64,000 nucleotides of DNA, from contig NZ_JAANNP010000002.1 in the NCBI RefSeq assembly GCF_011250635.1, positions 1 to 64,000 on the forward strand. The letters are read 5' to 3'. This DNA is from Motilibacter deserti. Its GTDB lineage: Bacteria > Actinomycetota > Actinomycetes > Motilibacterales > Motilibacteraceae. Numbering within the stretch: the first letter of the stretch is position 1; each line of letters starts with the position of its first letter. Under the pieces are notes generated by a model. It did no database searches and had not been told where the DNA came from. It saw only the letters and a list, made by a program, of their open reading frames with translations. This document shows, piece after piece, positions 1-9,515 of the stretch. The translations under genes were made by a program, and so were the position numbers.

Positions 1-2
1 AG

Positions 3-686
3 CTGATGGAGCGCGTGCGCATCCCGGCCGCCCGCGAGCGCGTGGACGACTACCCGCACCAGTTCTCCGGCGGCATGCGCCAGCGCATCATGATCGCGAT
101 GGCCATCGCGCTCGACCCGGCGGTGCTCATCGCCGACGAGCCGACCACGGCGCTGGACGTCACCGTGCAGGCCCAGATCATGGACCTGCTCAAGGACCTG
201 CAGCGCGAGCGCGACATGGGGCTGATCCTCATCACCCACGACCTCGGCGTCGTCGCCGACGTCGCGGACGAGATCGCGGTGATGTACACCGGGCGCATCG
301 TGGAGCGGGCGTCCGTCTACGACATCTTCTCGGCGCCGGCGCACCCCTACACCAAGGGGCTGCTGCAGTCGATCCCGCGGGTCGACCAGAAGGGCGAAGA
401 GCTCTTCGCCATCAAGGGGCTGCCGCCCAACCTCATGCGCATCCCCTCGGGGTGCCCCTTCCACCCGCGCTGCGCGTTCGCCCGGCAGGGCCCGTGCGTG
501 GAGAAGGTGCCGCCGCTCTACCAGGTGGCGCCGAACCGAGGGAGCGCGTGCCACTACTGGGAGGAGGTCCTCGCCAGCCCGCTGGAGCGGGCGGCGTCCG
601 AGGACCACACCTCCGACCCTGTCCTCGGGCAGGCGCCGGAGGACGACATTGCGCAGGGAGCGGTGCCAGGTGCCGACGCACGGTGA
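3..686 (+). CDS. dppD: dipeptide/oligopeptide ABC importer ATPase (DppD/OppD type), 5' truncated by window edge
   Basis: This is the C-terminal part of one of the two ATPases that drive uptake of di- or oligopeptides at the cytoplasmic membrane. The Walker A end lies outside the window. Visible are the ABC signature FSGGMRQR, Walker [13 protein letters not shown] and the H-loop ITHDLG. They are followed by the family-specific oligopeptide C-terminal domain with the Cys-containing CPFHPRC segment, known in DppD relatives to be cysteine-rich. It overlaps the next ATPase by 17 nt if that gene starts at 670, which implies translational coupling. The transported peptide cannot be told from sequence. 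Confidence 0.93.
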   Translation: MMERVRIPAARERVDDYPHQFSGGMRQRIMIAMAIALDPAVLIADEPTTALDVTVQAQIMDLLKDLQRERDMGLILITHDLGVVADVADEIAVMYTGRIVERASVYDIFSAPAHPYTKGLLQSIPRVDQKGEELFAIKGLPPNLMRIPSGCPFHPRCAFARQGPCVEKVPPLYQVAPNRGSACHYWEEVLASPLERAASEDHTSDPVLGQAPEDDIAQGAVPGADAR

Positions 687-1689
687 GACTGTTCTGGAGG
701 TGCGGGACCTCGTCAAGCACTTCCCGCTGACGCAGGGCGTCGTCTTCCGCCGACAGATCGGCGCGGTGCGCGCCGTGGACGGCGTGAGCTTCGACCTGCA
801 CAAGGGCGAGACCCTCGGCATCGTGGGCGAGTCCGGCTGCGGCAAGTCGACGCTGGCCAAGCTCATCATGTCGCTGGAGAAGCCCACGTCCGGCACGGTC
901 ACGTGGCGGGGCCAGGACATCTACGGGCTCAAGGGCCGCGACTTCGCCCAGATGCGGCGCAGCATCCAGATGGTGATGCAGGACCCGTACGCCTCGCTGA
1001 ACCCGCGCATGACGGTCGGCGACATCGTCGGCGAGCCGTACGAGATCCACCCCGAGGTGGCGCCGAAGGGCGACCGCCGGCGCCGGGTGCAGGAGCTGCT
1101 GGACCTCGTCGGGCTCAACCCCGAGCACATCAACCGCTATCCGCACCAGTTCTCCGGCGGCCAGCGCCAGCGCATCGGGATCGCCCGCGGCCTGGCGCTG
1201 CGCCCGGAGATCATCGTCTGCGACGAGCCGGTGTCGGCGCTCGACGTGTCGGTCCAGGCGCAGGTGATGAACCTGCTCGACAGCCTCCAACGCGATCTCG
1301 GGCTGTCCTACATCTTCATCGCGCACGACCTGTCCGTCGTCCGCCACATCTCCGACCGCGTCGCCGTGATGTACCTCGGCAGCATGGTCGAGATCGGCAG
1401 CGACGAGGCGATCTACGACCACCCGACGCACCCCTACACCCAGGCGCTGCTGTCGGCGGTGCCGGTGCCGGACCCGACGCGGCGCAACTCCCGGGAGCGG
1501 ATCCTGCTCACGGGCGACGTGCCGAGCCCGGCCAACCCGCCGTCCGGGTGCCGCTTCCGCACCCGGTGCTGGAAGGCGCAGGACATCTGCGCCAAGGAGC
1601 CGCCGCCGCTGGTCGACCGGGCGGCGCACGCCCACCCCAGCGCGTGCCACTTCGCCGAGGAGAAGTCGGCCCAGCAGCTGGCCGGCTGA
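670..1689 (+). CDS. dppF: dipeptide/oligopeptide ABC importer ATPase (DppF/OppF type)
   Basis: This is the second ATPase of the peptide importer, about 339 residues, the usual length for DppF. It carries Walker [10 protein letters not shown], the signature FSGGQRQR, Walker B DEPVSALD, the H-loop AHDLS and the C-terminal oligopeptide domain with GCRFRTRC. I chose GTG 670 because AGGGAG at 655-660 sits 9 nt upstream. A TTG at 649 in the same frame is an alternative. It overlaps dppD, so the two should be made together; permease and binding-protein genes would lie upstream of the window. A strong hairpin follows, so this is probably the end of the operon. Confidence 0.93.
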   Translation: MPTHGETVLEVRDLVKHFPLTQGVVFRRQIGAVRAVDGVSFDLHKGETLGIVGESGCGKSTLAKLIMSLEKPTSGTVTWRGQDIYGLKGRDFAQMRRSIQMVMQDPYASLNPRMTVGDIVGEPYEIHPEVAPKGDRRRRVQELLDLVGLNPEHINRYPHQFSGGQRQRIGIARGLALRPEIIVCDEPVSALDVSVQAQVMNLLDSLQRDLGLSYIFIAHDLSVVRHISDRVAVMYLGSMVEIGSDEAIYDHPTHPYTQALLSAVPVPDPTRRNSRERILLTGDVPSPANPPSGCRFRTRCWKAQDICAKEPPPLVDRAAHAHPSACHFAEEKSAQQLAG

Positions 1690-1700
1690 CCCGGCCTCGT

Positions 1701-1738
1701 GCCGCTGCCCCCTCGCCTCCGGCGCAGGGGGCAGCGGC
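1701..1738 (+). terminator. hairpin terminator after dppF
   Basis: A perfect 13-bp inverted repeat, GCCGCTGCCCCCT at 1701-1713 and AGGGGGCAGCGGC at 1726-1738, starts 11 nt after the dppF stop codon. There is no clear T-tract, which is common in high-GC actinobacteria. It probably closes the peptide-importer operon. Confidence 0.75.
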
Positions 1739-1833
1739 GTCTGGTGCCGCCGTCCCGCTGCCCTCCCGGCACCGTTACCGGATCGTGCCCGCTCGGCAAC
1801 ACCGCGGGAACACCCGGCCCGTCCACTCGGTAC

Positions 1834-3006
1834 ATGCGCACTATCGACCTGCGGGACCGGTCCTCGGCACCTGTCGGCGAGCGCCCGCTCCGCATCGCGC
1901 TGGTCACCGGCACGACCCGGGCGCGGCCGCACGTGGTGCACACGCTGGCCCTGGCCGAGGCGCTCGCGCGGCTGGGCCAGGACGTCACGGTGTGGGGGCT
2001 CGGCCGGGGCGCCGGCGCGGGGTTCTTCCGCCACGTCTCGCCGGCGGTCACGCTCCACGTGGTGCCGGTGGCCGAGGACCTGGCCCTGCCCGCGCCCGCG
2101 CGGACGGCCGCTGCCGTGGAGACGCTGCGGGGCGTGTTCCGCCCGCAGGACTACGACATCGTGCACGCCCAGGACGCCGTTGCGGCCGGCGCCGTCGGGC
2201 CGTGCGTCCGCACCGTCCACGACCTCGACGGCGCGCTGCCTGGCCCCGCCGACGCGTACGCCTCGGTGTGCCTGACCGCGACGACGGCGGGGCGCCTGCA
2301 GGGCACCTCCGCGACCTCCGCGACGGTGATCCCGCAGGGCGTCGACGCGGCGCGCTTCGCGGCGGCGGCCGACGAGTCCGACCCGGTCGCGACGGCGGCA
2401 CGCCGGTCCTGGCGCTCGCGGCTGGGGAGGTTCGTCCTGGCCGTCGGGCCGGTGGAGGAGCGGTTCCGGACGCTGGAGCTCGTCGAGGCCTTCGCCGCGC
2501 TGGGGCCGGAGCTCGAGGACGTCCGGCTCGTGCTCGCCTGCCCGTCGCCCGCGCTCGACGACCCGGCCTATCGCACGCTGGTGGACGCGAGGGCCGGCGC
2601 GCTCGGGGTGCGTCCGCTGGTGCTCGCGGCCGTGCCCGAGGACGAGATGCCCGCGCTCGTCGCCGCGGCCTGCGCCTTCGCCGTCGCCTGCGCGGACGAC
2701 TGCACCGGGCCGGCGCTCGAGGCGCTGGCGGCCGGGGTGCCCGTGGTGCTTCCGGACGCCCCGCAGGTGCGGGAGACGTTCGCCGGGTCCGTCGCGTTCG
2801 CCGGGTCGCCCGCTGCCATGGCCTGGGAGCTCGGCGAGCTGGTCCACGCGCCGGACGCCGCGATGCGCCGGGCCGGACGCGCCCTGGCCGCCCGCCACAC
2901 GTGGGAGGCCGCGGCGGCGGCGCACGTCGGGCTCTATCGCCGCTTCGCCGGCCCGTCCGACCGGGTGCTCAGCCTGTCGCAGGGGGCCGGCGCAGCGACT
3001 CCCTGA
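1834..3006 (+). CDS. GT4-type glycosyltransferase, resembles the MSMEG_0565 family
   Basis: A predicted GT-B fold glycosyltransferase of 390 residues. The N-terminal segment LRIALVTGTTRARPHVVHTL and the later YDIVHAQDAVAA and TVHDLDG match the acceptor-domain layout of GT4 enzymes. They look like the actinobacterial MSMEG_0565-type family, from memory. The C-terminal half has the donor-domain pattern EALAAGVPVVLPDAPQVRE, although the usual first Glu of the EX7E motif is weak. ATG 1834 is chosen because homology starts just after it; the open frame upstream to 1699 looks non-coding. No good ribosome site is visible. Its 3' end overlaps the convergent S9 peptidase gene by 38 bp. Donor and acceptor are unknown. 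Confidence 0.75.
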   Translation: MRTIDLRDRSSAPVGERPLRIALVTGTTRARPHVVHTLALAEALARLGQDVTVWGLGRGAGAGFFRHVSPAVTLHVVPVAEDLALPAPARTAAAVETLRGVFRPQDYDIVHAQDAVAAGAVGPCVRTVHDLDGALPGPADAYASVCLTATTAGRLQGTSATSATVIPQGVDAARFAAAADESDPVATAARRSWRSRLGRFVLAVGPVEERFRTLELVEAFAALGPELEDVRLVLACPSPALDDPAYRTLVDARAGALGVRPLVLAAVPEDEMPALVAAACAFAVACADDCTGPALEALAAGVPVVLPDAPQVRETFAGSVAFAGSPAAMAWELGELVHAPDAAMRRAGRALAARHTWEAAAAAHVGLYRRFAGPSDRVLSLSQGAGAATP

Positions 3007-5107
3007 GGAACTCCACCTGCAGCAGGAGGAGGTTCTCGGCGACGGCCTCCTGCGGGGTCATGTGGCTGACGCCCGAGAGCGGCAGGACGGTGTGCGGGCG
3101 GCCCGCGGCCAGCAGGGCCGTCGACAACCGCAGGGTGTGGGCGGAGACGACGTTGTCGTCGGCGAGGCCGTGGATAAGCAGCAGCGGCCGCCGCAGCCGC
3201 GGCGCGTCGTCGAGCAGGCTGTTGGCGGCATAGCGCTCGGGGTGCTCCTGCGGCAGGCCGAGGTAGCGCTCGGTGTAGTGGGTGTCGTAGAGCGCGAAGT
3301 CGGTCACCGGTGCGCCCGCCACCGCGGCATGGAAGACGTCCGGGCGACGCAGGACCGCCAACGCGGCCAGGTAGCCGCCGAACGACCAGCCACGGATCGC
3401 GACCCGGGAGAGGTCGAGCTGCCCGGGGTAGCGCTCGGCGGCCGCGTGCAGCGCGTCGACCTGGTCCTCCAGCACCGCCTCGGCCCAACGGCCCTCGGAG
3501 ATCGCCCGCTCCCAGCGCGGCCCGCGGCCCGGCGTGCCGCGGCCGTCCGCGACGACGACCGCGAAGCCCTGGTCGGCCAGCCACTGCGGCTCCACCCACG
3601 CCCCCTGGGCGGCGACGACCTCGCGGTGCCCCGGCCCGCCGTACGGGTCGAGCAGCACCGGCAGCGGGCCGGGCGCGCCCTCGCGGGGCAGGACGACGGC
3701 CGTCCGCACCTGCCGCGGCCCGGCCGGGAAGACGCTGTCCGGCGCGGCGGGGAAGGGGTACGCCGCCGCGTCGCTGCGGAGCAGCTGCTCGGGGCGGTCG
3801 GGGCGGCAGACCCGCGTCGCCGTCCGCGCGGTCAGCGTCGAGCCGGTGAGGACGACGGTCCCGCCGCCGCGCTGGGCGGAGAAGACGCCGTCGGCAGGGC
3901 TCAACCGCTCCAGGGTGCCGTCGTAGCGCCAGAGCCAGGGGCCGGCCGCGAAGGCGTCCTGCGTCCCGGAGAACACCACGCCGTCGTCGTCCACGGCGGT
4001 GACGGCCTCGACCTGCAGCCCCGGCGGCGTGACGGCGGCGCCGTCCACCGCGAGCCGGCGGGTGTCGCCGTGATCGACCGTGCCGAGCAGCCGGCCGTCG
4101 GGGAGCCAGGCGGGGACGCCGGGGACCAGCTCGAGCCACTGCTCGTCGGCGTCCTCGCGGACGACGCGGGTCGTCCCGGCGACGACGTCCGCGGCGAGCA
4201 CCTGCGCCGACTTCTGGTCACGGGACTGCACGTGGAGCAACGGGTCGCCGTGCGAAGCCCACCACACCGAAGCGAGATACGGGAATCGCTGGTCGTCCCA
4301 CGCGATGTCCGAGCGCGAACCGTCGAGCCCGAGACAGGCGACACGGACTTCTGCGTTGGCGGTCCCGGCCGACGGATAGGCGATCTCGACTGCAGGCTTG
4401 GCCGGGTGCGCAGGGTCGGGGATGTGCCAGCGCTGCACGGGAGACTCGTCCACCCGAGCAGCGAGCAGGCGGTCGCCGGTCGGCGCCCACCAGTAGCCGC
4501 GGTATCTGTGCATCTCCTCGGCGGCGATGAAGTCGGCCAGGCCCCACGTCACGTCGGGCGCGTCCGGCTCGACCAGAGCGCGGTCGTCACCGGTCTCGAG
4601 CGAGACGACCCGGAGGGCGCCGCCGGCGACGTACGCGACGTGCCGGCCGTCGGGGGAGGGCCGGGGGTCGATGGCAGGCGTCGCGGTGTCGAGCAGCCGG
4701 GCGGTGCCGGCGATCAGGTCCGCCACGACGACACGCCCGCCCAGCGCGAGCGCCGCCGTCCGGCAGTCGCGGTCCACGGCGTACGCGGTGACGCCGCCGG
4801 CGCCCTCGCGCAGCCGCTCCCGGCGGGCCCGCTCCTCTGGCGGCAGGTCCTCCTCGCCCGCCGCGAGCAGCGCCGCAGGGTCCACGACGACCCGCTCGGT
4901 GCCGGGCCCGACGTCGAGCACGACCAGGCGGCCGACCCGGTCGTACGCGCCGCTGGAGCGGACGAACACGACCCGGCTGCCGTCGGGGGAGACCGTGAGG
5001 TTGCGCGGCGCCCCCAGCCGGAAGCGCTGGGTCCGCGCCGAGAGCCGGGGGAACGAGAGGCCGCCGTCGGTGCCGGGGGTGCTCGGATCGGTCACCCGGC
5101 CATCCAA
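2969..5107 (-). CDS. S9 family prolyl oligopeptidase / dipeptidyl peptidase IV-like serine peptidase
   Basis: A 712-residue S9-type peptidase. The first ~440 residues form a DPP-IV-like beta-propeller, with repeats such as LTVSPDGSRVVFV and PSPDGRHVAYVAGG. The C-terminal alpha/beta-hydrolase domain carries the nucleophile motif GWSFGGY (Ser near 570), the Asp in HGLADDNV and the His in GVSHM. There is no signal peptide, so it is probably cytosolic and trims short peptides or dipeptides, fitting the neighbouring peptide importer. TTG 5107 is preferred because GAGGTGG lies 4-5 nt upstream. GTG 5095 is an alternative. The ATG at 5103 is out of frame and hits a stop at once. Confidence 0.9.
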   Translation of the reverse strand: MDGRVTDPSTPGTDGGLSFPRLSARTQRFRLGAPRNLTVSPDGSRVVFVRSSGAYDRVGRLVVLDVGPGTERVVVDPAALLAAGEEDLPPEERARRERLREGAGGVTAYAVDRDCRTAALALGGRVVVADLIAGTARLLDTATPAIDPRPSPDGRHVAYVAGGALRVVSLETGDDRALVEPDAPDVTWGLADFIAAEEMHRYRGYWWAPTGDRLLAARVDESPVQRWHIPDPAHPAKPAVEIAYPSAGTANAEVRVACLGLDGSRSDIAWDDQRFPYLASVWWASHGDPLLHVQSRDQKSAQVLAADVVAGTTRVVREDADEQWLELVPGVPAWLPDGRLLGTVDHGDTRRLAVDGAAVTPPGLQVEAVTAVDDDGVVFSGTQDAFAAGPWLWRYDGTLERLSPADGVFSAQRGGGTVVLTGSTLTARTATRVCRPDRPEQLLRSDAAAYPFPAAPDSVFPAGPRQVRTAVVLPREGAPGPLPVLLDPYGGPGHREVVAAQGAWVEPQWLADQGFAVVVADGRGTPGRGPRWERAISEGRWAEAVLEDQVDALHAAAERYPGQLDLSRVAIRGWSFGGYLAALAVLRRPDVFHAAVAGAPVTDFALYDTHYTERYLGLPQEHPERYAANSLLDDAPRLRRPLLLIHGLADDNVVSAHTLRLSTALLAAGRPHTVLPLSGVSHMTPQEAVAENLLLLQVEFLRESLRRPPATG

Positions 5108-5244
5108 GCAGCCACCTCGCGGACGCGTCGCGGCAACCTTTTGGCGGCCTCTTTGCCGGATGTGGCGTCCTCGGGAAACGACCTCGGGTTAGCCTCCGGC
5201 GTCGCCTCAGCAGAGGCGCACATGGCGCGTCGCAGGAGAATGCC

Positions 5245-6678
5245 TTGATCCATTCGCCACGCCGGTCGTCCCGGTTCGTGACCCTGGCCGTCGGGGTCGC
5301 CCTCGCCGCGGGCGGGGCTTCGCTGCCCTCGGCCACGGCGAGCGCGGCCGAGGACGGCCCGCTGCTCAGCTACATCGTCAACACCAAGCCGAACTCCTCG
5401 CACACGCGCGACGCGGCCGAGGCGGTCGCCGAGAACGGCGGCATCGTGGTGGAGACGTACCGCAAGATCGGCGTGATCATCGCCCGGTCCAGCGACCCTG
5501 ACTTCGCGCGGAACCTGCGCGCCCGCGGCACCAAGGGCGACATCTGGTCGGTCGGGCAGGCGCGCACCGCCGGCATCGAGGCGTCAAACGGCGACGCCTC
5601 GGTGGCTCGCGCGGCCGGCGGGAAGGCCGCCACGGCGAGGGCCGCCGCGCTGACGCCGGACCCGATGGAGTCCCGCCAGTGGGACCTCCCGCTGATCAAG
5701 GCGACGCAGGCGCAGGAGATCAACCCGGGCAGCAAGCGCGTGGTGGTCGGCATCCTCGACGACGGCATCGACGACACGCACCAGGACCTCGCCTCGCAGG
5801 TCGACGACTCGCTGTCGACCAACTGCCTCACCGGCAAGCCCGACTCGTCGTCCGGGTCGTGGCGCCCGGCGAGCCCGACGGCCGACTACCACGGCACGCA
5901 CGTCGCGGGCACGGTCGCCGCGGCGCGCAACGGCGTCGGCGTGGTGGGCGTGGCGCCCGGCGTGACGCTGGCGGCGGTCAAGGTCGTCAACCCCGACGGC
6001 TTCATCTACCCCGAGGCCGCGATCTGCGGCTTCATGTGGGCCGCCGAGCACAAGTTCGACGTCACCAACAACAGCTACTACGTCGACCCGTGGCTGTTCT
6101 GGTGCAGGAACGACCTCGACCAGGCCGCGGTCCAGGACGCGGTCCTCAAGGCGATCGCGTACGCCACCAAGCAGGACGTCTTCAACGTCGCCGCCGCGGG
6201 CAACGAGAACTACAACCTCGCCGACAAGAAGACCGACACGGCCAGCCCGGACGACACGACCCCGGTCACCCGTCCGGTCAACAACGACTGCCTGAGCCTC
6301 CCGACCGAGGCCCCGGGCGTGGTCCAGGTCGCGTCGGTGACGCAGGCCAAGGCGAAGTCGAGCTTCTCGAACTACGGCTACGGCAAGATCGACGTCGCAG
6401 CCCCCGGCTCGAGCATCCTGTCCACGTTCCCGGGCAACCGCTACGGCACGATCTCCGGCACCTCGATGGCGTCCCCGCACGTCGCCGGCGTGGCCGCGCT
6501 GCTGAAGTCCACGCACCCGAAGGCCGACCCGGCGCAGCTGCTCCAGCTGCTGCGCGCCCAGGCCGACCCGCTGCCCTGCCCGACCACCGGCGCGGCCGTG
6601 GCCCAGTGCACCGGCACGACCGCGTACAACTCGCTGTTCGGCTACGGCCTCGTCGACGCGCTCGACGCGGTGAGCTGA
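5245..6678 (+). CDS. secreted S8 family subtilisin-like serine protease (copy 1)
   Basis: A secreted subtilase of 477 residues. A signal peptide (about residues 1-35, ending near ATASAAED) is followed by an inhibitor-I9-like propeptide (about 38-105, including LLSYIVNTK and VVETYRKIGVI). The peptidase domain has Asp172 in GILDDGIDD, His216 in YHGTHVAGT and Ser407 in SGTSMASPHVAG. Six cysteines (CLTGK, ICGF, FWC, NDCL, LPCP, QCTG) are shared with copy 2 and probably form three disulfides. TTG 5245 is the start because AGGAG lies 7 nt upstream; the nearer ATG at 5239 is followed at once by a stop. It is divergent from the S9 gene. The natural substrate is unknown. Confidence 0.93.
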   Translation: MIHSPRRSSRFVTLAVGVALAAGGASLPSATASAAEDGPLLSYIVNTKPNSSHTRDAAEAVAENGGIVVETYRKIGVIIARSSDPDFARNLRARGTKGDIWSVGQARTAGIEASNGDASVARAAGGKAATARAAALTPDPMESRQWDLPLIKATQAQEINPGSKRVVVGILDDGIDDTHQDLASQVDDSLSTNCLTGKPDSSSGSWRPASPTADYHGTHVAGTVAAARNGVGVVGVAPGVTLAAVKVVNPDGFIYPEAAICGFMWAAEHKFDVTNNSYYVDPWLFWCRNDLDQAAVQDAVLKAIAYATKQDVFNVAAAGNENYNLADKKTDTASPDDTTPVTRPVNNDCLSLPTEAPGVVQVASVTQAKAKSSFSNYGYGKIDVAAPGSSILSTFPGNRYGTISGTSMASPHVAGVAALLKSTHPKADPAQLLQLLRAQADPLPCPTTGAAVAQCTGTTAYNSLFGYGLVDALDAVS

Positions 6679-6710
6679 CCGCTCGCTGACGCCGGGCCCT
6701 TCCGGTGAGA

Positions 6711-6749
6711 AGAACGGCCGCCATCCGGGCTCCGGGTGGCGGCCGTTCT
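6711..6749 (+). terminator. strong hairpin terminator between the two S8 protease genes
   Basis: AGAACGGCCGCCA (6711-6723) pairs perfectly with TGGCGGCCGTTCT (6737-6749). The loop region contains CCGG-gct-CCGG, which can extend the stem to about 18 bp. It lies 32 nt after the first protease stop, so the two proteases are probably separate transcription units. Confidence 0.85.
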
Positions 6750-6898
6750 GCGTGCAAGGTCGGGCGAAGCGGTTGATAACGCTCCGACAACGGCTGGAGC
6801 CGCGGGACACCAAGCCGTCACACAACCGGGCTATCCTCCCGCGTCGGCCCAAGCCTGGGCATACCCCGACGTGCACAGCTGTCTGCTCAGGAGGAGCG

Positions 6899-8332
6899 TT
6901 GACGAACGGAACCAGCCGGCGATCCCGGCTCGGCGCGGCCGCGGCGGTCGTCGCCCTGTCCACCCTCGGCGCCGTCGCCCCGACCGCCACCGCGTCGGCC
7001 GCGCCGAGTCCGAAGGCCGCGGTCGGCACCGCCGCCGTCGGGCCGCTGCTCAGCTACGTCGTCAACACCAAGGCCAACTCTTCCAGCACCCGCGAGGCGG
7101 CCGAGTGGGTGGAGGCGTTCGGCGGCACCGTCGTCGAGACCTACCGCAAGATCGGCGTCGTCGTCGCCCGCTCGACCGACCCGAGCTTCGCGGCCAACCT
7201 GCGCTCCCTGGGGCCGAAGGTCATCGATTCCGTCGGGCAGACGCGCACCACCGCGGTCGTGCAGTCCGAGGACGAGACCACTGTCGTCGAGGCGCCGGCC
7301 GGGGAGAGCGCCGAGGGCGCCGACCCGCTCGAGCCGCAGCAGTGGGACCTCCCGCTCATCAAGGCCGACCAGGCCCAGGCCGTCGAGGACGGGAGCCGCA
7401 AGGTGCTCGTCGGCATCCTCGACAGCGGCGTCGAGGACACCCACCCCGACCTCGCGCCGAACTTCGACGCGGCCAGCTCCGTCGGCTGCCTCTCCGGCAA
7501 GCCCGACACCTCGCGCGCGGCCTGGCTGCCGACCACGAGCGACCACGGCACGCACGTCGCGGGCACGGTGGCCGCGGCCCGCAACGGCATCGGCATGGTC
7601 GGCGTCGCCCCTGGCGTGCGGATCGCGTCCGTCAAGGTCGTGAGCGACGCCGGCTTCATCTACCCGGAGGCCGCGATCTGCGGCTTCATGTGGGCGGCCG
7701 AGCACAAGATGGACGTCACCAACAACAGCTACTACATCGACCCGTGGCTGTTCTGGTGCGCGAACGACCCCGACCAGGCGGCCTCCTCCGAGGCGATCCG
7801 CCGCGCCATCGCGTACTCCCACGACCGCGAGGTGCTCAACGTCGCCGCCGCGGGCAACCAGAACTACAACCTCGCGAACAAGACGACGGACACCACCAGC
7901 CCCAACGACTCCACGGTCGTGACGCGCCCGGTGAACGCGGACTGCCTGCACCTGCCGGCCGAGGCCGGCGGCGTCGTCAGCGTCGCCTCGGTCACCTCGG
8001 CCAAGGCGAAGTCGAGCTTCTCCAACTACGGCCTCGGCCACATCGACGTGGCGGCCCCCGGCTCCAGCGTCCTGTCCACCGTCCTCAACGGCGGCTACGG
8101 GCTCAAGAGCGGCACGTCCATGGCCTCCCCGCACGTCGCGGGGGTCGCGGCGCTGTACAAGAGCGCGCACCCCAAGGCCGACCAGGCGGAGGTCCTGGCC
8201 GCCCTGCGCGAGCAGGCCGACCCGCTGCCCTGCCCGACGACCGGCGCGGCCGCGGCGCAGTGCACCGGCACCACCGACTACAACTCGCTGTTCGGCCACG
8301 GGCTCGTGGACGCGCTCGACGCCGTGCGCTGA
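6899..8332 (+). CDS. secreted S8 family subtilisin-like serine protease (copy 2)
   Basis: A paralog of the preceding gene with exactly the same length, 477 residues, when the start is placed at TTG 6899. That start has GGAGGAG 5 nt upstream; the open frame extends further but lacks a ribosome site. It has a signal peptide (SRRSRLGAAAAVVALSTLGA and onward), a propeptide (LLSYVVNTK, VVETYRKIGVV), and the triad Asp175 in GILDSGVED, His216 in DHGTHVAGT and Ser407 in SGTSMASPHVAG. The same six cysteines are kept. A TATCCT -10 candidate lies at 6832-6837, after the intergenic terminator, so it has its own promoter. It is almost certainly a tandem duplication. Confidence 0.93.
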   Translation: MTNGTSRRSRLGAAAAVVALSTLGAVAPTATASAAPSPKAAVGTAAVGPLLSYVVNTKANSSSTREAAEWVEAFGGTVVETYRKIGVVVARSTDPSFAANLRSLGPKVIDSVGQTRTTAVVQSEDETTVVEAPAGESAEGADPLEPQQWDLPLIKADQAQAVEDGSRKVLVGILDSGVEDTHPDLAPNFDAASSVGCLSGKPDTSRAAWLPTTSDHGTHVAGTVAAARNGIGMVGVAPGVRIASVKVVSDAGFIYPEAAICGFMWAAEHKMDVTNNSYYIDPWLFWCANDPDQAASSEAIRRAIAYSHDREVLNVAAAGNQNYNLANKTTDTTSPNDSTVVTRPVNADCLHLPAEAGGVVSVASVTSAKAKSSFSNYGLGHIDVAAPGSSVLSTVLNGGYGLKSGTSMASPHVAGVAALYKSAHPKADQAEVLAALREQADPLPCPTTGAAAAQCTGTTDYNSLFGHGLVDALDAVR

Positions 8333-8401
8333 CGCACTCGCAGCACGCGACGGCGCCGTCGGGGAAGATCCCGGCGGCGCCGTCGTCGTACGCTCGGCCG
8401 C

Positions 8402-9406
8402 ATGACGACCGGCACCCCTGAGGACGGCCCCTTCTCCGAGGAGCGCGCGGCGCTCGACGAGGCGGCGGCTGCCGTCGAAGCGACGCCGCTGACCGCCGAG
8501 GCCGAGCGTGAGATGGCGGTCCTCGACATCCCGCGGCGCATCCTGCTCGTCCACGCGCACCCTGACGACGAGACCATCAACAACGGCGTCACGATGGCGC
8601 GCTACGCCGCCGAGGGCGCCCACGTCACCCTGCTCACCTGCACGCTGGGCGAGGAGGGCGAGGTCCTCGTCCCCGAGCTGGCCCACCTCGCGGCCGACCG
8701 GGAGGACCGGCTCGGCGAGCACCGCGTCGAGGAGCTGGCGACGGCGATGGAGGCGCTGGGCGTACGCGACTTCCGCTTCCTCGGCGGCCCCGGCCGCTGG
8801 CGGGACTCCGGGATGATGGGCCTGACCACGAACGACCGGCCGGACTGCTTCTGGCAGGCGGACCTGGAGGAGGCGGCCGGCCTGGTCGCGGAGGTCGTGC
8901 GCGAGGTGCGTCCGCAGGTGCTCGTGACGTACGACGAGAACGGCGGCTACGGCCACCCCGACCACATCCAGGCCCACCGGGCCGCGATGCGTGGGATCGA
9001 GCTGGCGGCCGACCCGGCCTTTGCCGACTCCGAGGGCCGGGAGCCCTGGCAGGTGCTGAAGGTCTACTGGAACGCAATGCCTGAATCCCGGCTCAGGGAA
9101 GGGCTGCGGCGCCTGCGCGAGGCGGGGGACGAGACGACGTTCGAGGGCATGGACCCCGAGGGCGAGCTGCCGACCTTCGTCGTCCCCGACGACCAGATCA
9201 CGGCTGCGGTCGACGGCACCGGCTACGTCGCCGCCAAGCTGGCCGCGATGCGCGCGCACGCGACCCAGATCTCGCTCGACGGGCCGTTCTTCGCGCTGTC
9301 GAACAACCTCGGCGACGAGGTCTGGGCGATCGAGCACTACCGCCAGGTGCGCGGCGAGCGGGCGGTTCCGGGCGGCGTGGAGGACGACCTCTTCACCGGC
9401 GTGTGA
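8402..9406 (+). CDS. mshB: MshB: GlcNAc-inositol deacetylase of mycothiol biosynthesis
   Basis: A zinc deacetylase of the LmbE/PIG-L superfamily that removes the acetyl group from GlcNAc-Ins, the second step of mycothiol synthesis, in the cytoplasm. Zinc ligands are visible in HAHPDDE and GYGHPDH, with the MshB-typical [22 protein letters not shown] and HATQ. The protein is 334 residues, slightly longer than usual because of a 37-residue N-terminal extension; ATG 8513 would remove it. ATG 8402 is supported by a TACGCT -10 box at 8389-8394 ending 7 nt before it, which predicts a leaderless mRNA. The related conjugate amidase Mca is an alternative call, but GRWRDSGM favours MshB. Confidence 0.88.
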   Translation: MTTGTPEDGPFSEERAALDEAAAAVEATPLTAEAEREMAVLDIPRRILLVHAHPDDETINNGVTMARYAAEGAHVTLLTCTLGEEGEVLVPELAHLAADREDRLGEHRVEELATAMEALGVRDFRFLGGPGRWRDSGMMGLTTNDRPDCFWQADLEEAAGLVAEVVREVRPQVLVTYDENGGYGHPDHIQAHRAAMRGIELAADPAFADSEGREPWQVLKVYWNAMPESRLREGLRRLREAGDETTFEGMDPEGELPTFVVPDDQITAAVDGTGYVAAKLAAMRAHATQISLDGPFFALSNNLGDEVWAIEHYRQVRGERAVPGGVEDDLFTGV

Positions 9407-9515
9407 GGACCCACCGGCCCGCTTGATGGGCCGAACGGGTGGTCCTGCACCCCGGTCGCGTGCTTTGCCGCCGACGCTCTGGCGGATCAGCCGCCCCGGA
9501 CGCAGGATCGGCAGG

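Noticed and set aside
433-2925. An 830-codon open frame on the minus strand opposite dppF and the glycosyltransferase
   Set aside because: Arg/Gly/His-rich with no domain; a shadow of the real genes on +.
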